A stretch of DNA of 64,000 nucleotides from QZKY01 sp942492925 (GTDB lineage: Bacteria; Pseudomonadota; Gammaproteobacteria; Burkholderiales; Burkholderiaceae_D): assembly GCA_942492925.1 (NCBI GenBank), contig OW818641.1, positions 1,922,001 to 1,986,000 on the forward strand, read 5' to 3'. Positions within the stretch are counted from its first letter, which is position 1, and the number at the start of each line of letters is the position of its first letter. Under the pieces are notes generated by a model that saw only the letters and a program-made list of their open reading frames with translations, did no database searches and was not told the origin of the DNA. Made by a program: the position numbers and the translations under genes. Positions 26,089 to 34,254 of the stretch are shown here, piece after piece.

Positions 26089-26151
26089 CGGAAGCTCCTC
26101 GCCAAGATCTTGCTAAGAATGTATTACTGAAATCAGGCTATCCATGAAAAC

Positions 26152-26179
26152 AAAAAAGGCCTCTTGTGAGAGGCCTTTT
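26152..26179 (-). terminator. Rho-independent terminator of tRNA-Lys
   Basis: On the minus strand AAAAGGCCTCT, loop CACA, AGAGGCCTTTT, followed by further Ts. It lies 10 bases past the tRNA-Lys 3' end; the flanks would also allow function on the plus strand. Confidence 0.88.
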
Positions 26180-26189
26180 CCGGTGTTCT

Positions 26190-26265
26190 TGGTAGGCCGT
26201 GCAGGATTTGAACCTGCGACCAACGGATTAAAAGTCCGCTGCTCTACCAGCTGAGCTAACGACCC
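26190..26265 (-). tRNA. tRNA-Lys (anticodon UUU)
   Basis: 76 bases with encoded CCA. Anticodon loop CTTTTAA gives TTT; T-arm GCAGGTTCAAATCCTGC; acceptor GGGTCGT/ACGGCCT with G-U pairs. Single gene with its own terminator. Confidence 0.97.
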
Positions 26266-26359
26266 AAAAGTCCGCTATTATAAACAACCTAAAAAATACT
26301 GTCAAATGGCTGGTGTGTTTTAATTCTGCCATTGCTGGCGCTTTTCATAAAAAATTTCC

Positions 26360-27403
26360 ATGATTGTTCTTGGCATCGAATCTTCCTGCGACGAAACCGG
26401 TCTGGCGCTCTATGACATCGACAAAGGCTTGCTGGCACATGCCTTGCACTCACAAGTCGCGCTGCACGCCGAATACGGTGGCGTCGTGCCAGAATTGGCT
26501 TCCCGTGACCACATCCGCCGCGCCTTGCCGCTATTGGAGCGCGCGCTCCAGCAAGCGAGCATCGCCTCTGCCGACATTGACGCCATCGCTTACACGCAAG
26601 GACCTGGTCTGGCGGGTGCCTTGCTCGTCGGTGCTGCCATCGGCTGTAGTCTCGCGCTCGCGCTCAATAAACCGGTGATCCCGATTCATCATCTCGAAGC
26701 GCATCTGCTCTCGCCGATGCTCTCAAAAAACCCGCCCGCCTTTCCATTTGTTGCGCTGCTCGTCTCCGGCGGCCATACGCAACTGATGCGTGTGGATGGC
26801 GTCGGTGAATACGCGATACTCGGCGAAACGCTGGACGATGCCGCGGGCGAAGCCTTCGATAAATCCGCGAAACTGCTCGATCTCGGCTATCCGGGCGGGC
26901 CGGAAATTTCAAAGCTCGCCGAATCCGGCAATCCTGCAACGCACAAGCTGCCGCGCCCGATGCTGCATTCCAAGGATTTGAATTTCAGTTTTTCCGGCCT
27001 CAAAACCGCCGTGCTGACCGTCGTCAAAAAACAGGGTGACGCCATCTCCCCGCAAGGCAAAGCCGACATCGCGCGCGGCTTCGTCGATGCGATTGTGGAT
27101 GTGCTCGTCGCGAAAAGCATGACGGCGTTAAAAGAAACGGGCTTGCGGCAATTGGTGGTCTCCGGCGGAGTCGGTGCCAACAAGCAATTGCGCGCCGCAC
27201 TTAATGCGGCGGCTGCCAAACGACGCTGCCACGTGTTTTATCCCGAGTTGGAATTCTGCACCGACAATGGCGCAATGATTGCGTTCGCTGGTGCGATGCG
27301 CTGGCAGAAATATCCGGATGCGGCGAAATACGATTACGCATTCAATGTACTGCCGCGGTGGCCGCTGGACAGTCTGAGTCAATCGCGACCCCAGACCACA
27401 TGA
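26360..27403 (+). CDS. tsaD: tRNA N6-adenosine threonylcarbamoyltransferase TsaD
   Basis: 347 residues. TsaD, with TsaB and TsaE, transfers the threonylcarbamoyl group to A37 of tRNAs reading ANN codons. The Kae1/TsaD signatures are MIVLGIESSCDETGLALYD at the start, PGLAGALLVGA, the metal-binding His pair in HHLEAH (His111, His115), SGGHTQLM, ETLDDAAGEAFDKSAKLLDLGYPGG and the late FCTDNGAMIAFAG. The stop overlaps the phosphatase start in ATGA, so the two genes are coupled. Confidence 0.98.
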   Translation: MIVLGIESSCDETGLALYDIDKGLLAHALHSQVALHAEYGGVVPELASRDHIRRALPLLERALQQASIASADIDAIAYTQGPGLAGALLVGAAIGCSLALALNKPVIPIHHLEAHLLSPMLSKNPPAFPFVALLVSGGHTQLMRVDGVGEYAILGETLDDAAGEAFDKSAKLLDLGYPGGPEISKLAESGNPATHKLPRPMLHSKDLNFSFSGLKTAVLTVVKKQGDAISPQGKADIARGFVDAIVDVLVAKSMTALKETGLRQLVVSGGVGANKQLRAALNAAAAKRRCHVFYPELEFCTDNGAMIAFAGAMRWQKYPDAAKYDYAFNVLPRWPLDSLSQSRPQTT

Positions 27404-27846
27404 GTAAAACGAAAATCCTGTTCGTTTGCACCGGCAACATCTGCCGCTCCCCCACGGCGGAAGGCGTGATGCGCGTCTTGCTTAAACAAGCCGGATTGCA
27501 CGCGCATGTTGACGTGGATTCGGCAGGCACGCACGACTACCACGTCGGCGAACCACCCGACCCGCGCACGCAGCATGCGGCGCGCAAACGCGGCTACGAT
27601 TTGTCTGCGCTGCGCGCCAGACAAGTTGCGCCGGAAGATTTCACCAAATTCGATCATGTTCTGGCAATGGATGCCGGTCACCTGCATTTGCTGCGCCGTG
27701 CCTGCCCGCCCGAGCATCACGGCAAACTCTCGCTTTTCCTGGATCGGGAAGTCCCTGACCCGTACTACGGCGATGAGGCGGATTTTGAAAATGTGCTGGA
27801 TTTGTCCGAAGAAGGCGCGCGCGTCTGGATTGCGCGATTACGCTAG
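27400..27846 (+). CDS. Low-molecular-weight protein tyrosine phosphatase
   Basis: 148 residues from ATG 27400 (overlapping the tsaD TGA). The catalytic P-loop is CTGNICRS (Cys10 to Arg16), and the general-acid Asp is in REVPDPYYGDE near residue 116, followed by DFENVLDLSEEGAR, typical of LMW-PTP. Cytosolic. Partner kinase is not in the window; in other Proteobacteria such enzymes act on tyrosine-phosphorylated exopolysaccharide kinases or small phospho-metabolites, so the substrate is not assigned. The gene ends just before a palindromic extragenic element. Confidence 0.95.
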   Translation: MSKTKILFVCTGNICRSPTAEGVMRVLLKQAGLHAHVDVDSAGTHDYHVGEPPDPRTQHAARKRGYDLSALRARQVAPEDFTKFDHVLAMDAGHLHLLRRACPPEHHGKLSLFLDREVPDPYYGDEADFENVLDLSEEGARVWIARLR

Positions 27847-27906
27847 TTCAACTCTCCCACGTCGCGTGCATGATCGCTCTAATGTGTTCATGAGTGCTAC
27901 AAGATC

Positions 27907-27986
27907 AAATCGTTCGTGACGAGGCGGCGAGCCGCAGACAGTACGAAAGTACGGCAAGGCGAAGACAACAAAGTTACGGGCGATTT
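27907..27986. repeat. Palindromic extragenic element with paired GTAC, copy B
   Basis: Outer arms AAATCGTTCGTGAC (27907-27920) and GTTACGGGCGATTT (27973-27986) pair at all but two or three positions; the centre contains GTACGAAAGTACGG. The right arm ends on the ackA stop codon. Its plan matches the element at 2228-2356, although the bases differ. It fills most of the gap between the convergent phosphatase and ackA genes. Confidence 0.55.
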
Positions 27987-29194
27987 TAGCCTGGAGCAAG
28001 CTCCGCCACATGCCGCGCAATCATCAACTCTTCGTTAGTGGGGATTACCCAAACATTCACCTTACTGTCCAGCGTGCTGATCAAGGGGCGGTTTTCCAGA
28101 TTGGCGGCTTCATCGATCCGTATACCCATCCAACCGAGTTGTTCGCAGACTCCTCTGCGAATATCAGGAGAACGTTCGCCAATACCGGCCGTGAACACGA
28201 AGGCGTCCATGCCGCCCGCCGCCGCCGCTAGCGATCCGGCTTCGCGCACGACGCGGTAAACAAACAAATCAATCGCTTCTTTGGCTTTCGGATCGGCACT
28301 CGCCAAAAGCGTGCGCACATCACTGCTGATACCACCAGACACGCCGAGCAAACCAGATTTTTCGTACAGAACCAGTTCGAGTTGCCGTGGCGTCATCTTC
28401 ATCTCTTGCAGCAAATACAGAATGACGCCCGGATCCATCACGCCGCAACGCGTGCCCATCACCAGCCCATCGACCGCGGTGAACCCCATTGTGCTGGCCA
28501 TGCTTTTGCCGCCCTTGAGTGCACACATGCTGGCGCCACTACCCAAATGCGCAACGACCGCACTGCCCGCGTGGGCTTTCGGATCGCACTTCGCCAGTTC
28601 GCCGCTGATGTATTCATACGATGATCCATGAAAACCGTAACGCACCAGCCCTTTATCACTTAACCAGAGCGGCAAACCGTAGAGCTGCGAAATACGTGGG
28701 TTGGTCACGTGAAAAGCGGTGTCACACACCACAATGTGCGGCAACTCCGGATGGCGTTCCGTCAGCGCGTCAATCGCATTCAACACGCGCGGTTGATGCA
28801 AGGGTGAGAGCGGAATCAGCTTGCGTAACTCGGGCATCAGCTCTGGCGTCACCCGCATCGGCTCCCGATATTCCGAACCGCCATGCACCATCCGGTGACC
28901 GATGGCGACAAGATGGTTCGGCGCGATATGCTCTTCGATCCAGTCGATCAGATAGCCCAGCAGATAGACGCGCGACACACCCGGGTCCCACTGACGCTCA
29001 CCGACACGCTGCCCCTGACTGTCCTTGCCATAAAAACGCGGCGCGCCGCCAATGCCTTCAATCTCGCCATAGAAAGTGCGCGTCAGGTCGCCGACATCAC
29101 TTTGCGCAAAGATCGTGAACTTGTAGCTCGACGATCCGGCATTGATGACCAGATAGCACTTGCGTGCTTGCGTGCTTGCTTCCGTTTGGCTCAT
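27986..29194 (-). CDS. ackA: Acetate kinase AckA
   Basis: 402 residues. AckA interconverts acetate + ATP and acetyl phosphate + ADP, a step in acetate assimilation or substrate-level phosphorylation. The ASKHA N-terminal motif is YLVINAGSSSYK (about 14-25). Other signatures are GHRMVHGGSEY, VVCDTAFH, RYGFHGSSYEYIS (catalytic His region), VAHLGSGASMCALKGGKSMASTMGF and VFTAGIGERSPDIR. The ATG overlaps the upstream HAD gene stop (ATGA), so the two form an operon on the minus strand. No phosphotransacetylase gene is adjacent; a partner elsewhere (pta or phosphoketolase) is required. Confidence 0.97.
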   Translation of the reverse strand: MSQTEASTQARKCYLVINAGSSSYKFTIFAQSDVGDLTRTFYGEIEGIGGAPRFYGKDSQGQRVGERQWDPGVSRVYLLGYLIDWIEEHIAPNHLVAIGHRMVHGGSEYREPMRVTPELMPELRKLIPLSPLHQPRVLNAIDALTERHPELPHIVVCDTAFHVTNPRISQLYGLPLWLSDKGLVRYGFHGSSYEYISGELAKCDPKAHAGSAVVAHLGSGASMCALKGGKSMASTMGFTAVDGLVMGTRCGVMDPGVILYLLQEMKMTPRQLELVLYEKSGLLGVSGGISSDVRTLLASADPKAKEAIDLFVYRVVREAGSLAAAAGGMDAFVFTAGIGERSPDIRRGVCEQLGWMGIRIDEAANLENRPLISTLDSKVNVWVIPTNEELMIARHVAELAPG

Positions 29195-29886
29195 ACCCCG
29201 CTCCTGCTTTTGGCTGGATTCAACAAGGCATCACGATCGATGTTGGCCAAATCGCCAATGCGTTCAATCGTGATGTCGGCTGGCGGATACGTTGCGATGT
29301 TTTTGGGATCAATGGCGTAGTGCCCCTGACGCGGGAAAACGGTGGTGAGCTTATCTCCCATGCTATTTTTCATCGCAGCCAGAATGCGTAGTTTGTCATC
29401 CACCATCACATAATGCTTCGCCGGATAACGCTCCACCACCGCATCAAGCATGTCCTCTTTATGAATATAGATCAGTACGCGGCCTTCCACCGCTTCCCAG
29501 ATGCCGGAGCGTTGTGCCTTGCGGGGTTGAAAGACGACGTCGCCGTCGGAAAGAATCACCGTCTTGCCCCACTGCCCGACATGCGAAAGCGCGTCAAGCG
29601 ATCCCGGATACAGGCGATTGGCAAACGGATACTCCAGAAGAAACGCCGACATCTTTAGCATGCTCGGATCGTTCATGTCAGCCAGGCGGTAACGCTGCAA
29701 GGCGCCGAGATAATCGGCATAGCCCAGTTCGGTACGCAGCGTCTCGAAGATAGTCCAGTAGCGCCCGGCATCTTCCGTTCCGAATTCGCGTATCAGATGA
29801 TTGCGCAAATCAGCGGTCACACGATCGTTATCCAACAACGTGTTATCAACGTCGAACAAAAAAACAACTTCTTCCGGATTGGCCAT
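29191..29886 (-). CDS. HAD superfamily hydrolase
   Basis: 231 residues. Motif I is FLFDVDNTLLDND (nucleophile and acid/base Asp in DxDxT, near residues 11-15), motif II is VILSDGD (Ser about 112), a Lys follows in the middle, and motif III/IV is HYVMVDDKLRIL. A helical cap lies between motif I and II, as in class I HADs (phosphoglycolate-phosphatase-like). The substrate is unknown. The stop overlaps the ackA start in ATGA, so the two genes are translationally coupled; a link to acetyl-phosphate or phosphoketolase metabolism is only a guess. Confidence 0.9.
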   Translation of the reverse strand: MANPEEVVFLFDVDNTLLDNDRVTADLRNHLIREFGTEDAGRYWTIFETLRTELGYADYLGALQRYRLADMNDPSMLKMSAFLLEYPFANRLYPGSLDALSHVGQWGKTVILSDGDVVFQPRKAQRSGIWEAVEGRVLIYIHKEDMLDAVVERYPAKHYVMVDDKLRILAAMKNSMGDKLTTVFPRQGHYAIDPKNIATYPPADITIERIGDLANIDRDALLNPAKSRSGV

Positions 29887-30006
29887 TTACGCTCCCATCT
29901 TGGGCTGGATGCCTTTTTGCCTCTTACAAGCAATATACCTTCTCGAGCGTCGGATTTTCAAGCAAAAACGAGTAAAATCTGGCGTTTGCCAATTTAAACC
30001 GTCTGT

Positions 30007-30762
30007 ATGAACGCTCTCGAACGACAATCACACAACACCGACCACAACAGCACTCCCGTCGCGAGAATGTCCACCGCTGAGGCACCACTGACCACGCCGG
30101 ACTACCTGCACAAAATTTATTGGTGGGCCTACGAACATCCGCGCGCCGTGAAATTCTGGGATCGCGACTTCCTGATCAATTTCATTTTGCTCGGCAACTA
30201 CAACCGACTGGGGAATGCCGTCATGGATGCTTTCCCGAAACCGCTGGACGGCACCACGCTGCAAATTTCCTGTGCTTACGGCAAGCTCACGCCACGCCTG
30301 CAACAACAGCTTGCGCCAACCGGCAAGCTGGACCTGATCGATGTCTTGAAGATCCAGTTAGAAAATACGCGCCGCAAGTTGCAGCAACCAGATGACCGGA
30401 TGACGTTCACGCAATGCGACGCCACCGAACTCCCCTGCGCAGACAATAGCTATGATCGCGCGCTAATGTTCTTCCTGCCCCATGAACTGCCGCAAGCCGA
30501 GCGTCGTGCCGCCATGACCGAAGCCTTCCGCGTCGTCAAACCCGGCGGCAAAATCGTCTTCGTGGAATTTCACAAACCGAAGTGGTGGCACCCGTTGCGC
30601 CTGTATCAGCGTCTGGTGTTTTTACTGTTTGAACCGTTTGCGACGGATATGTGGAAGCATGAACTGACCGAATATTTTCCTGCCGGACTGCAATACCGGA
30701 TCGACAGCAAAAAAACCTATTTTGGCGATTTGTATCAGCGGCTGGTGGTAACGAAGTTGTAA
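30007..30762 (+). CDS. rquA: RquA-like rhodoquinone biosynthesis protein (class I SAM-dependent fold)
   Basis: 251 residues. The fold is a UbiE-related methyltransferase, but the first glycine motif is degenerate (LQISCAYGKLTPRL at 85-98 in place of the usual DxGxGxG), as in RquA. Other RquA-like segments are PDYLHKIYWWAYEHPRAVKFWDR (31-53), ILLGNYNRL, the Rossmann strand LIDVL, FFLPHE, RVVKPGGKIVFVEFH and the C-terminal KKTYFGDLYQRLVV. RquA replaces a methoxy group of ubiquinone with an amino group, giving rhodoquinone for fumarate-dependent respiration; I recall its motif but cannot run a search. A generic methyltransferase is the alternative. A small REP-like hairpin follows. Confidence 0.75.
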   Translation: MNALERQSHNTDHNSTPVARMSTAEAPLTTPDYLHKIYWWAYEHPRAVKFWDRDFLINFILLGNYNRLGNAVMDAFPKPLDGTTLQISCAYGKLTPRLQQQLAPTGKLDLIDVLKIQLENTRRKLQQPDDRMTFTQCDATELPCADNSYDRALMFFLPHELPQAERRAAMTEAFRVVKPGGKIVFVEFHKPKWWHPLRLYQRLVFLLFEPFATDMWKHELTEYFPAGLQYRIDSKKTYFGDLYQRLVVTKL

Positions 30763-30763
30763 G

Positions 30764-30803
30764 CTCCCCTCACCCTATCCCTCTCCCGCGAGGGGGGAGG
30801 GGA
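30764..30803. repeat. REP-like C/G-rich short hairpin, copy 5
   Basis: CTCCCCTCACCCTATCCCTCTCCC, then GCGAGGGGGGAGGGGATCGCG: the longest copy, with several alternative pairings between the C-rich and G-rich arms. It lies between the convergent rquA-like and LytTR genes. Confidence 0.6.
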
Positions 30804-30825
30804 TCGCGAGCATCACTGCTTGGCT

Positions 30826-31611
30826 TTACTTCACCAACGCCTTCACAATCTGCCACTGCCTGCGCGAAATTGGCAAACGTTCGGTTGTGCCGCGCAAGAT
30901 CACTTCCCACGACTCACCAGCTTTTTCAGCACCGCTTTTTTCAGCGCCGCCTTTTTCGTTATGAAATTCCTGTGCCGCGCCACGCTCGAACCCCATGATG
31001 GCCGTGCGCGCCACAAGAGCATTACGATGCACACGGACGAAAATGTCATGCATTTCCTCTTCGAGAGCAATCAGCGGGTCTTCGATCAGATAGTCGCGTT
31101 CGCGCGTGTGCACCGTGACGTATTTCAACTCGGCTTTCAGGAAAATCACATCCTGCACCGGCACCAGCAAGAGTCGCCCACGCTCCATCACGGAAAAGTG
31201 CCGCCGTTTCTCCGGTTGGGGCAAGTCGATTGGCTTGCGGGCACGCAGTTTTTCCACGCGTAGCAAAGTCTCGGCCAGACGCGTTGCGCGCACCGGCTTG
31301 AGCAAATAATCGACTGCATCAAGATCAAACGCCTTCAACGCGTATTGATCGTGCGCGGTCACAAACACAATCGCCGGCGGATGCGGCAACTTGCCAATGT
31401 GTGCCGCCAGCTCAATCCCCGTCATGCCCGGCATTTGCACATCCAGCAGCGCGAGATCGGGCGTCAGCGCCGCCAGTCCATCCAGCGCCGCCTGCGGATG
31501 ATCGGCTTCGCCGACCACTTGATGTGGACACTGCTCGGCAATGTCTTCTAGCAGCACGCGCAAGCGATCGCGTGCCGGAGCTTCATCGTCCACGATAAAA
31601 ATGCGCATCAT
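30826..31611 (-). CDS. LytTR-type response regulator (AlgR/LytR-like)
   Basis: 261 residues. The receiver domain (about 1-118) has the acidic pair VDDE at 8-10, the phospho-acceptor Asp57 in LALLDVQMPG, Thr/Ser in FVTAHD and Lys105 in YLLKPV. The LytTR DNA-binding domain (about 138-260) shows FSVMERGRLLLVPVQDVIFLKAELKYVTVHT and LPISRRQWQIVKAL. An insertion of about 23 mostly Gly/Ala/Glu/Lys residues (211-233) interrupts the domain after FVRVHRNALVARTAIMGFER. Its ATG overlaps the upstream kinase stop (ATGA). In pseudomonads the equivalent AlgR controls alginate and pili; target genes here are unknown. Confidence 0.92.
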   Translation of the reverse strand: MMRIFIVDDEAPARDRLRVLLEDIAEQCPHQVVGEADHPQAALDGLAALTPDLALLDVQMPGMTGIELAAHIGKLPHPPAIVFVTAHDQYALKAFDLDAVDYLLKPVRATRLAETLLRVEKLRARKPIDLPQPEKRRHFSVMERGRLLLVPVQDVIFLKAELKYVTVHTRERDYLIEDPLIALEEEMHDIFVRVHRNALVARTAIMGFERGAAQEFHNEKGGAEKSGAEKAGESWEVILRGTTERLPISRRQWQIVKALVK

Positions 31612-32684
31612 CCCGACCTCCGTTTGAATGGAAAGAGCAGACGCACTTCGAAACGTCCATCACCAATTTCTGAAGTCAGCTCTGCCTCCACGTCGTATAA
31701 CAATGCCAGGCGTTCGCGGATATTGCCCAGCGCCATCCGATTGCCACTAGAAAGCGATCCTGCCGTATCCGCTGTCGCTGGCACGGGATTTTTCACCAGA
31801 ATCTCCACGGACCCCAGCGAACGGGCAATTTTCACTTCGATCAGCGTGGCGTGTTGCACCGGCTCTACCCCATAATTGACGGCATTTTCCAGCAAGGGTT
31901 GCAACATCAGCGTAGCGATCTGCGCCGAATGCAATTCATCTTGCGTAATGCCGCTCGTGTCCCACTGCACCTGCAAGCGCTCGCCAAGTCGAATTTTTTC
32001 AATGGAAAGATATTGCTGGCAAATCCGGATTTCCTCGCTGAGTGTCGTCATCTCGCGCGCATCCCGCATCGAAATGCGGAAGAGTTCGGCTAAATCTTCC
32101 AGCGCCGTTTCAGCCTTTTGCGGCTCCTTGCGAATCAACGACAGCACAGCATTAAGACTGTTGAACAAAAAATGGGGATGAATGCGCGCTTGCAAGGCTT
32201 GTAAGCGCGCCTCGGCCAAGGCCGGAGAAAACGCGCGTGCGCGCAACTCGAAATAATGCTGCAAGACGATGCCAAACAAGGCCCCGGCGGCTACCCCTTC
32301 TGACACCGAAATCGCAGCGTTTGCGGCACGAAACCACTCGAATCGCTGCAAAAAGACCACAATCACCCCAGTTGCCAGCGATGGAACAATGGCGCAAAAA
32401 AGACGCTGCGCCCAGGGCGACATCGTGTTAATCACACCCGTCATCAACAATAGACGACGCAGGCCAAACAACACCAGAATCGATGTCAGGCAAGCCAGTT
32501 CCACCAACACGGCAGCATCCACAAAATTCAGCACGCCCTGAAGAAAACTCGACGCCTGGATCATGCATATCGGGAAAACCACCACGTTCACGGCAAACAA
32601 AATCCGAAACGCCACGCCGGTATTGCCATAATCCGGAATAACCACGTCAACTGGGGGCTTGGAGGTAGTCTGGGCGTCAGTCAT
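31608..32684 (-). CDS. LytS/AlgZ-like membrane sensor histidine kinase
   Basis: 358 residues from ATG 32684. Four or so hydrophobic helices (about 25-145) form the input membrane domain, with no extracytoplasmic sensor. The HisKA_7TM/His_kinase region has the H-box ALQARIHPHFLFNSLNAVLSLI (phospho-acceptor His about 171), the N-box LMLQPLLENAVNYGVEP and the G-box GNRMALGNIRERLALLYD. It is the upstream gene of the kinase-regulator operon. An in-frame minus-strand extension beyond 32684 overlaps argH and has no similarity. Confidence 0.93.
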   Translation of the reverse strand: MTDAQTTSKPPVDVVIPDYGNTGVAFRILFAVNVVVFPICMIQASSFLQGVLNFVDAAVLVELACLTSILVLFGLRRLLLMTGVINTMSPWAQRLFCAIVPSLATGVIVVFLQRFEWFRAANAAISVSEGVAAGALFGIVLQHYFELRARAFSPALAEARLQALQARIHPHFLFNSLNAVLSLIRKEPQKAETALEDLAELFRISMRDAREMTTLSEEIRICQQYLSIEKIRLGERLQVQWDTSGITQDELHSAQIATLMLQPLLENAVNYGVEPVQHATLIEVKIARSLGSVEILVKNPVPATADTAGSLSSGNRMALGNIRERLALLYDVEAELTSEIGDGRFEVRLLFPFKRRSG

Positions 32685-32695
32685 GAGACGAAGCG

Positions 32696-32723
32696 TTGGC
32701 GAGAGGCTGCGGTGATTTATAAT
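32696..32723 (+). promoter_or_regulatory. Candidate sigma-70 promoter of argH
   Basis: TTGGCG (32696-32701), 16-base spacer, TATAAT (32718-32723). It predicts a start about 18 bases before the argH ATG at 32748 and lies just outside the divergent kinase gene start. Confidence 0.55.
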
Positions 32724-32747
32724 TCTGCAATTCACTGGAACCTCATT

Positions 32748-34148
32748 ATGACAGCACAAACACCCAAAAAAGGCGAAACCTGGTCGGGTCGTTTCTCGGA
32801 ACCCGTTTCCCAGTTGGTAAAGCGCTACACTGCCTCGGTCACTTTCGACAACCGACTGGCCTTGTTCGACATTGAAGGCTCGCTGGCCCATGCGGACATG
32901 CTGCATGCGCAAGGCATCCTCACAGCTCAGGATTTGACCGACATCCAGCGCGGCCTGGCCCAAATCCGCAGTGAGGTCGTCTCGGGGCAATTCGAGTGGT
33001 CGGTCGACCTCGAAGACGTGCACATGAATATCGAAAACCGGCTGACGACACTTGTCGGCGACGCTGGCAAGCGCCTGCACACTGGCCGTTCGCGCAATGA
33101 TCAAGTCGCGACCGACGTGCGCTTGTACCTGCGCGCCGCCATCGACGACATCACCGGTCTGCTGAAGAATCTGCGCCGCGCGCTGCTGGATCTGGCCGAA
33201 CAACATGCTGACACCATCCTGCCCGGCTTCACGCATCTGCAAGTGGCGCAACCCGTCACCTTCGGCCATCATTTGCTGGCCTACGTGGAAATGTTTGGCC
33301 GCGACTGGGAACGCATGACCGATTGCCGCAAACGCGTGAATCGCCTGCCGCTGGGCGCCGCCGCACTCGCGGGTACAACGTTCCCGATCGATCGTCAGCG
33401 TGTTGCTAAGACTTTGGGCTTTGACGACGTGTGCCACAACTCGCTGGACGCCGTTTCCGATCGCGATTTTGCCATCGAATTCTGCGCCGCCGCCGCACTG
33501 ACCATGACGCACATTTCGCGCCTGTCGGAAGAATTGATCCTCTGGATGAGTCCGCGCGTCGGCTTCATCGATATCGCCGACCGTTTTTGCACAGGTTCCT
33601 CGATCATGCCGCAAAAGAAAAATCCGGACGTGCCGGAACTTGCGCGTGGCAAGACGGGGCGTGTCAACGGTAACTTGATCGGTCTGCTCACGCTGATGAA
33701 GGGCCAGCCGCTGGCTTACAACAAAGACAACCAGGAAGACAAGGAACCGCTGTTCGACACGGTGGATACCCTCGCAGACACGTTGCGCATTTTCGCGGAT
33801 ATGGCCACCGGCATCACGGTCAAGCCGGAAGCCATGCGCGCCGCAGCGCTGCAAGGCTATGCCACGGCAACCGATCTCGCCGATTATCTAGTCAGAAAAG
33901 GCTTGCCATTTCGGAATGCTCACGAAGCCGTCGCACTGGCGGTGCGCGCCTGCGTCGAAAAAGGCTGCGACTTGTCCGATTTATCCCTCGAAGATATGCG
34001 ACGTTTCTCGTCGTTGATTGAAGAAGACGTATTCAGTGTCCTGTCGCTGGAAGGATCGGTCTCGGCACGCAATCACATCGGTGGCACGGCTCCCGCACAA
34101 GTTCGCGCAGCGATTGCGCGCGCGCGTCAGCAAAACAACGCCGAATGA
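32748..34148 (+). CDS. argH: Argininosuccinate lyase ArgH
   Basis: 466 residues from ATG 32748; an upstream in-frame ATG at 32712 overlaps the -10 box. ArgH splits argininosuccinate into arginine and fumarate, the last step of arginine synthesis. Superfamily signatures are GRLHTGRSRNDQVATDVRL, GFTHLQVAQPVTFGHHLLAY and the catalytic Ser loop GSSIMPQKKNPDVPEL near residue 285. The gene is not in an arg operon here. It stands between the divergent kinase/regulator pair and the exbBD genes. Confidence 0.98.
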   Translation: MTAQTPKKGETWSGRFSEPVSQLVKRYTASVTFDNRLALFDIEGSLAHADMLHAQGILTAQDLTDIQRGLAQIRSEVVSGQFEWSVDLEDVHMNIENRLTTLVGDAGKRLHTGRSRNDQVATDVRLYLRAAIDDITGLLKNLRRALLDLAEQHADTILPGFTHLQVAQPVTFGHHLLAYVEMFGRDWERMTDCRKRVNRLPLGAAALAGTTFPIDRQRVAKTLGFDDVCHNSLDAVSDRDFAIEFCAAAALTMTHISRLSEELILWMSPRVGFIDIADRFCTGSSIMPQKKNPDVPELARGKTGRVNGNLIGLLTLMKGQPLAYNKDNQEDKEPLFDTVDTLADTLRIFADMATGITVKPEAMRAAALQGYATATDLADYLVRKGLPFRNAHEAVALAVRACVEKGCDLSDLSLEDMRRFSSLIEEDVFSVLSLEGSVSARNHIGGTAPAQVRAAIARARQQNNAE

Positions 34149-34254
34149 CCAGAATCAGGCAACAATCCGCCCGGAAACTGGCTGATTCCGGACGAATCAA
34201 GGATAATTTGCTCTGCTGTTGAACACTTAACCATTTTCAGTTAAGGAGTGCCTT

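Noticed and set aside
30007..30762. UbiE annotation for the RquA-like gene
   Set aside because: The first glycine motif is degenerate and the N- and C-terminal segments do not fit UbiE.
32685..33854. N-terminal extension of the LytS-like kinase on the minus strand
   Set aside because: It overlaps argH entirely and has no similarity; the kinase begins at 32684.
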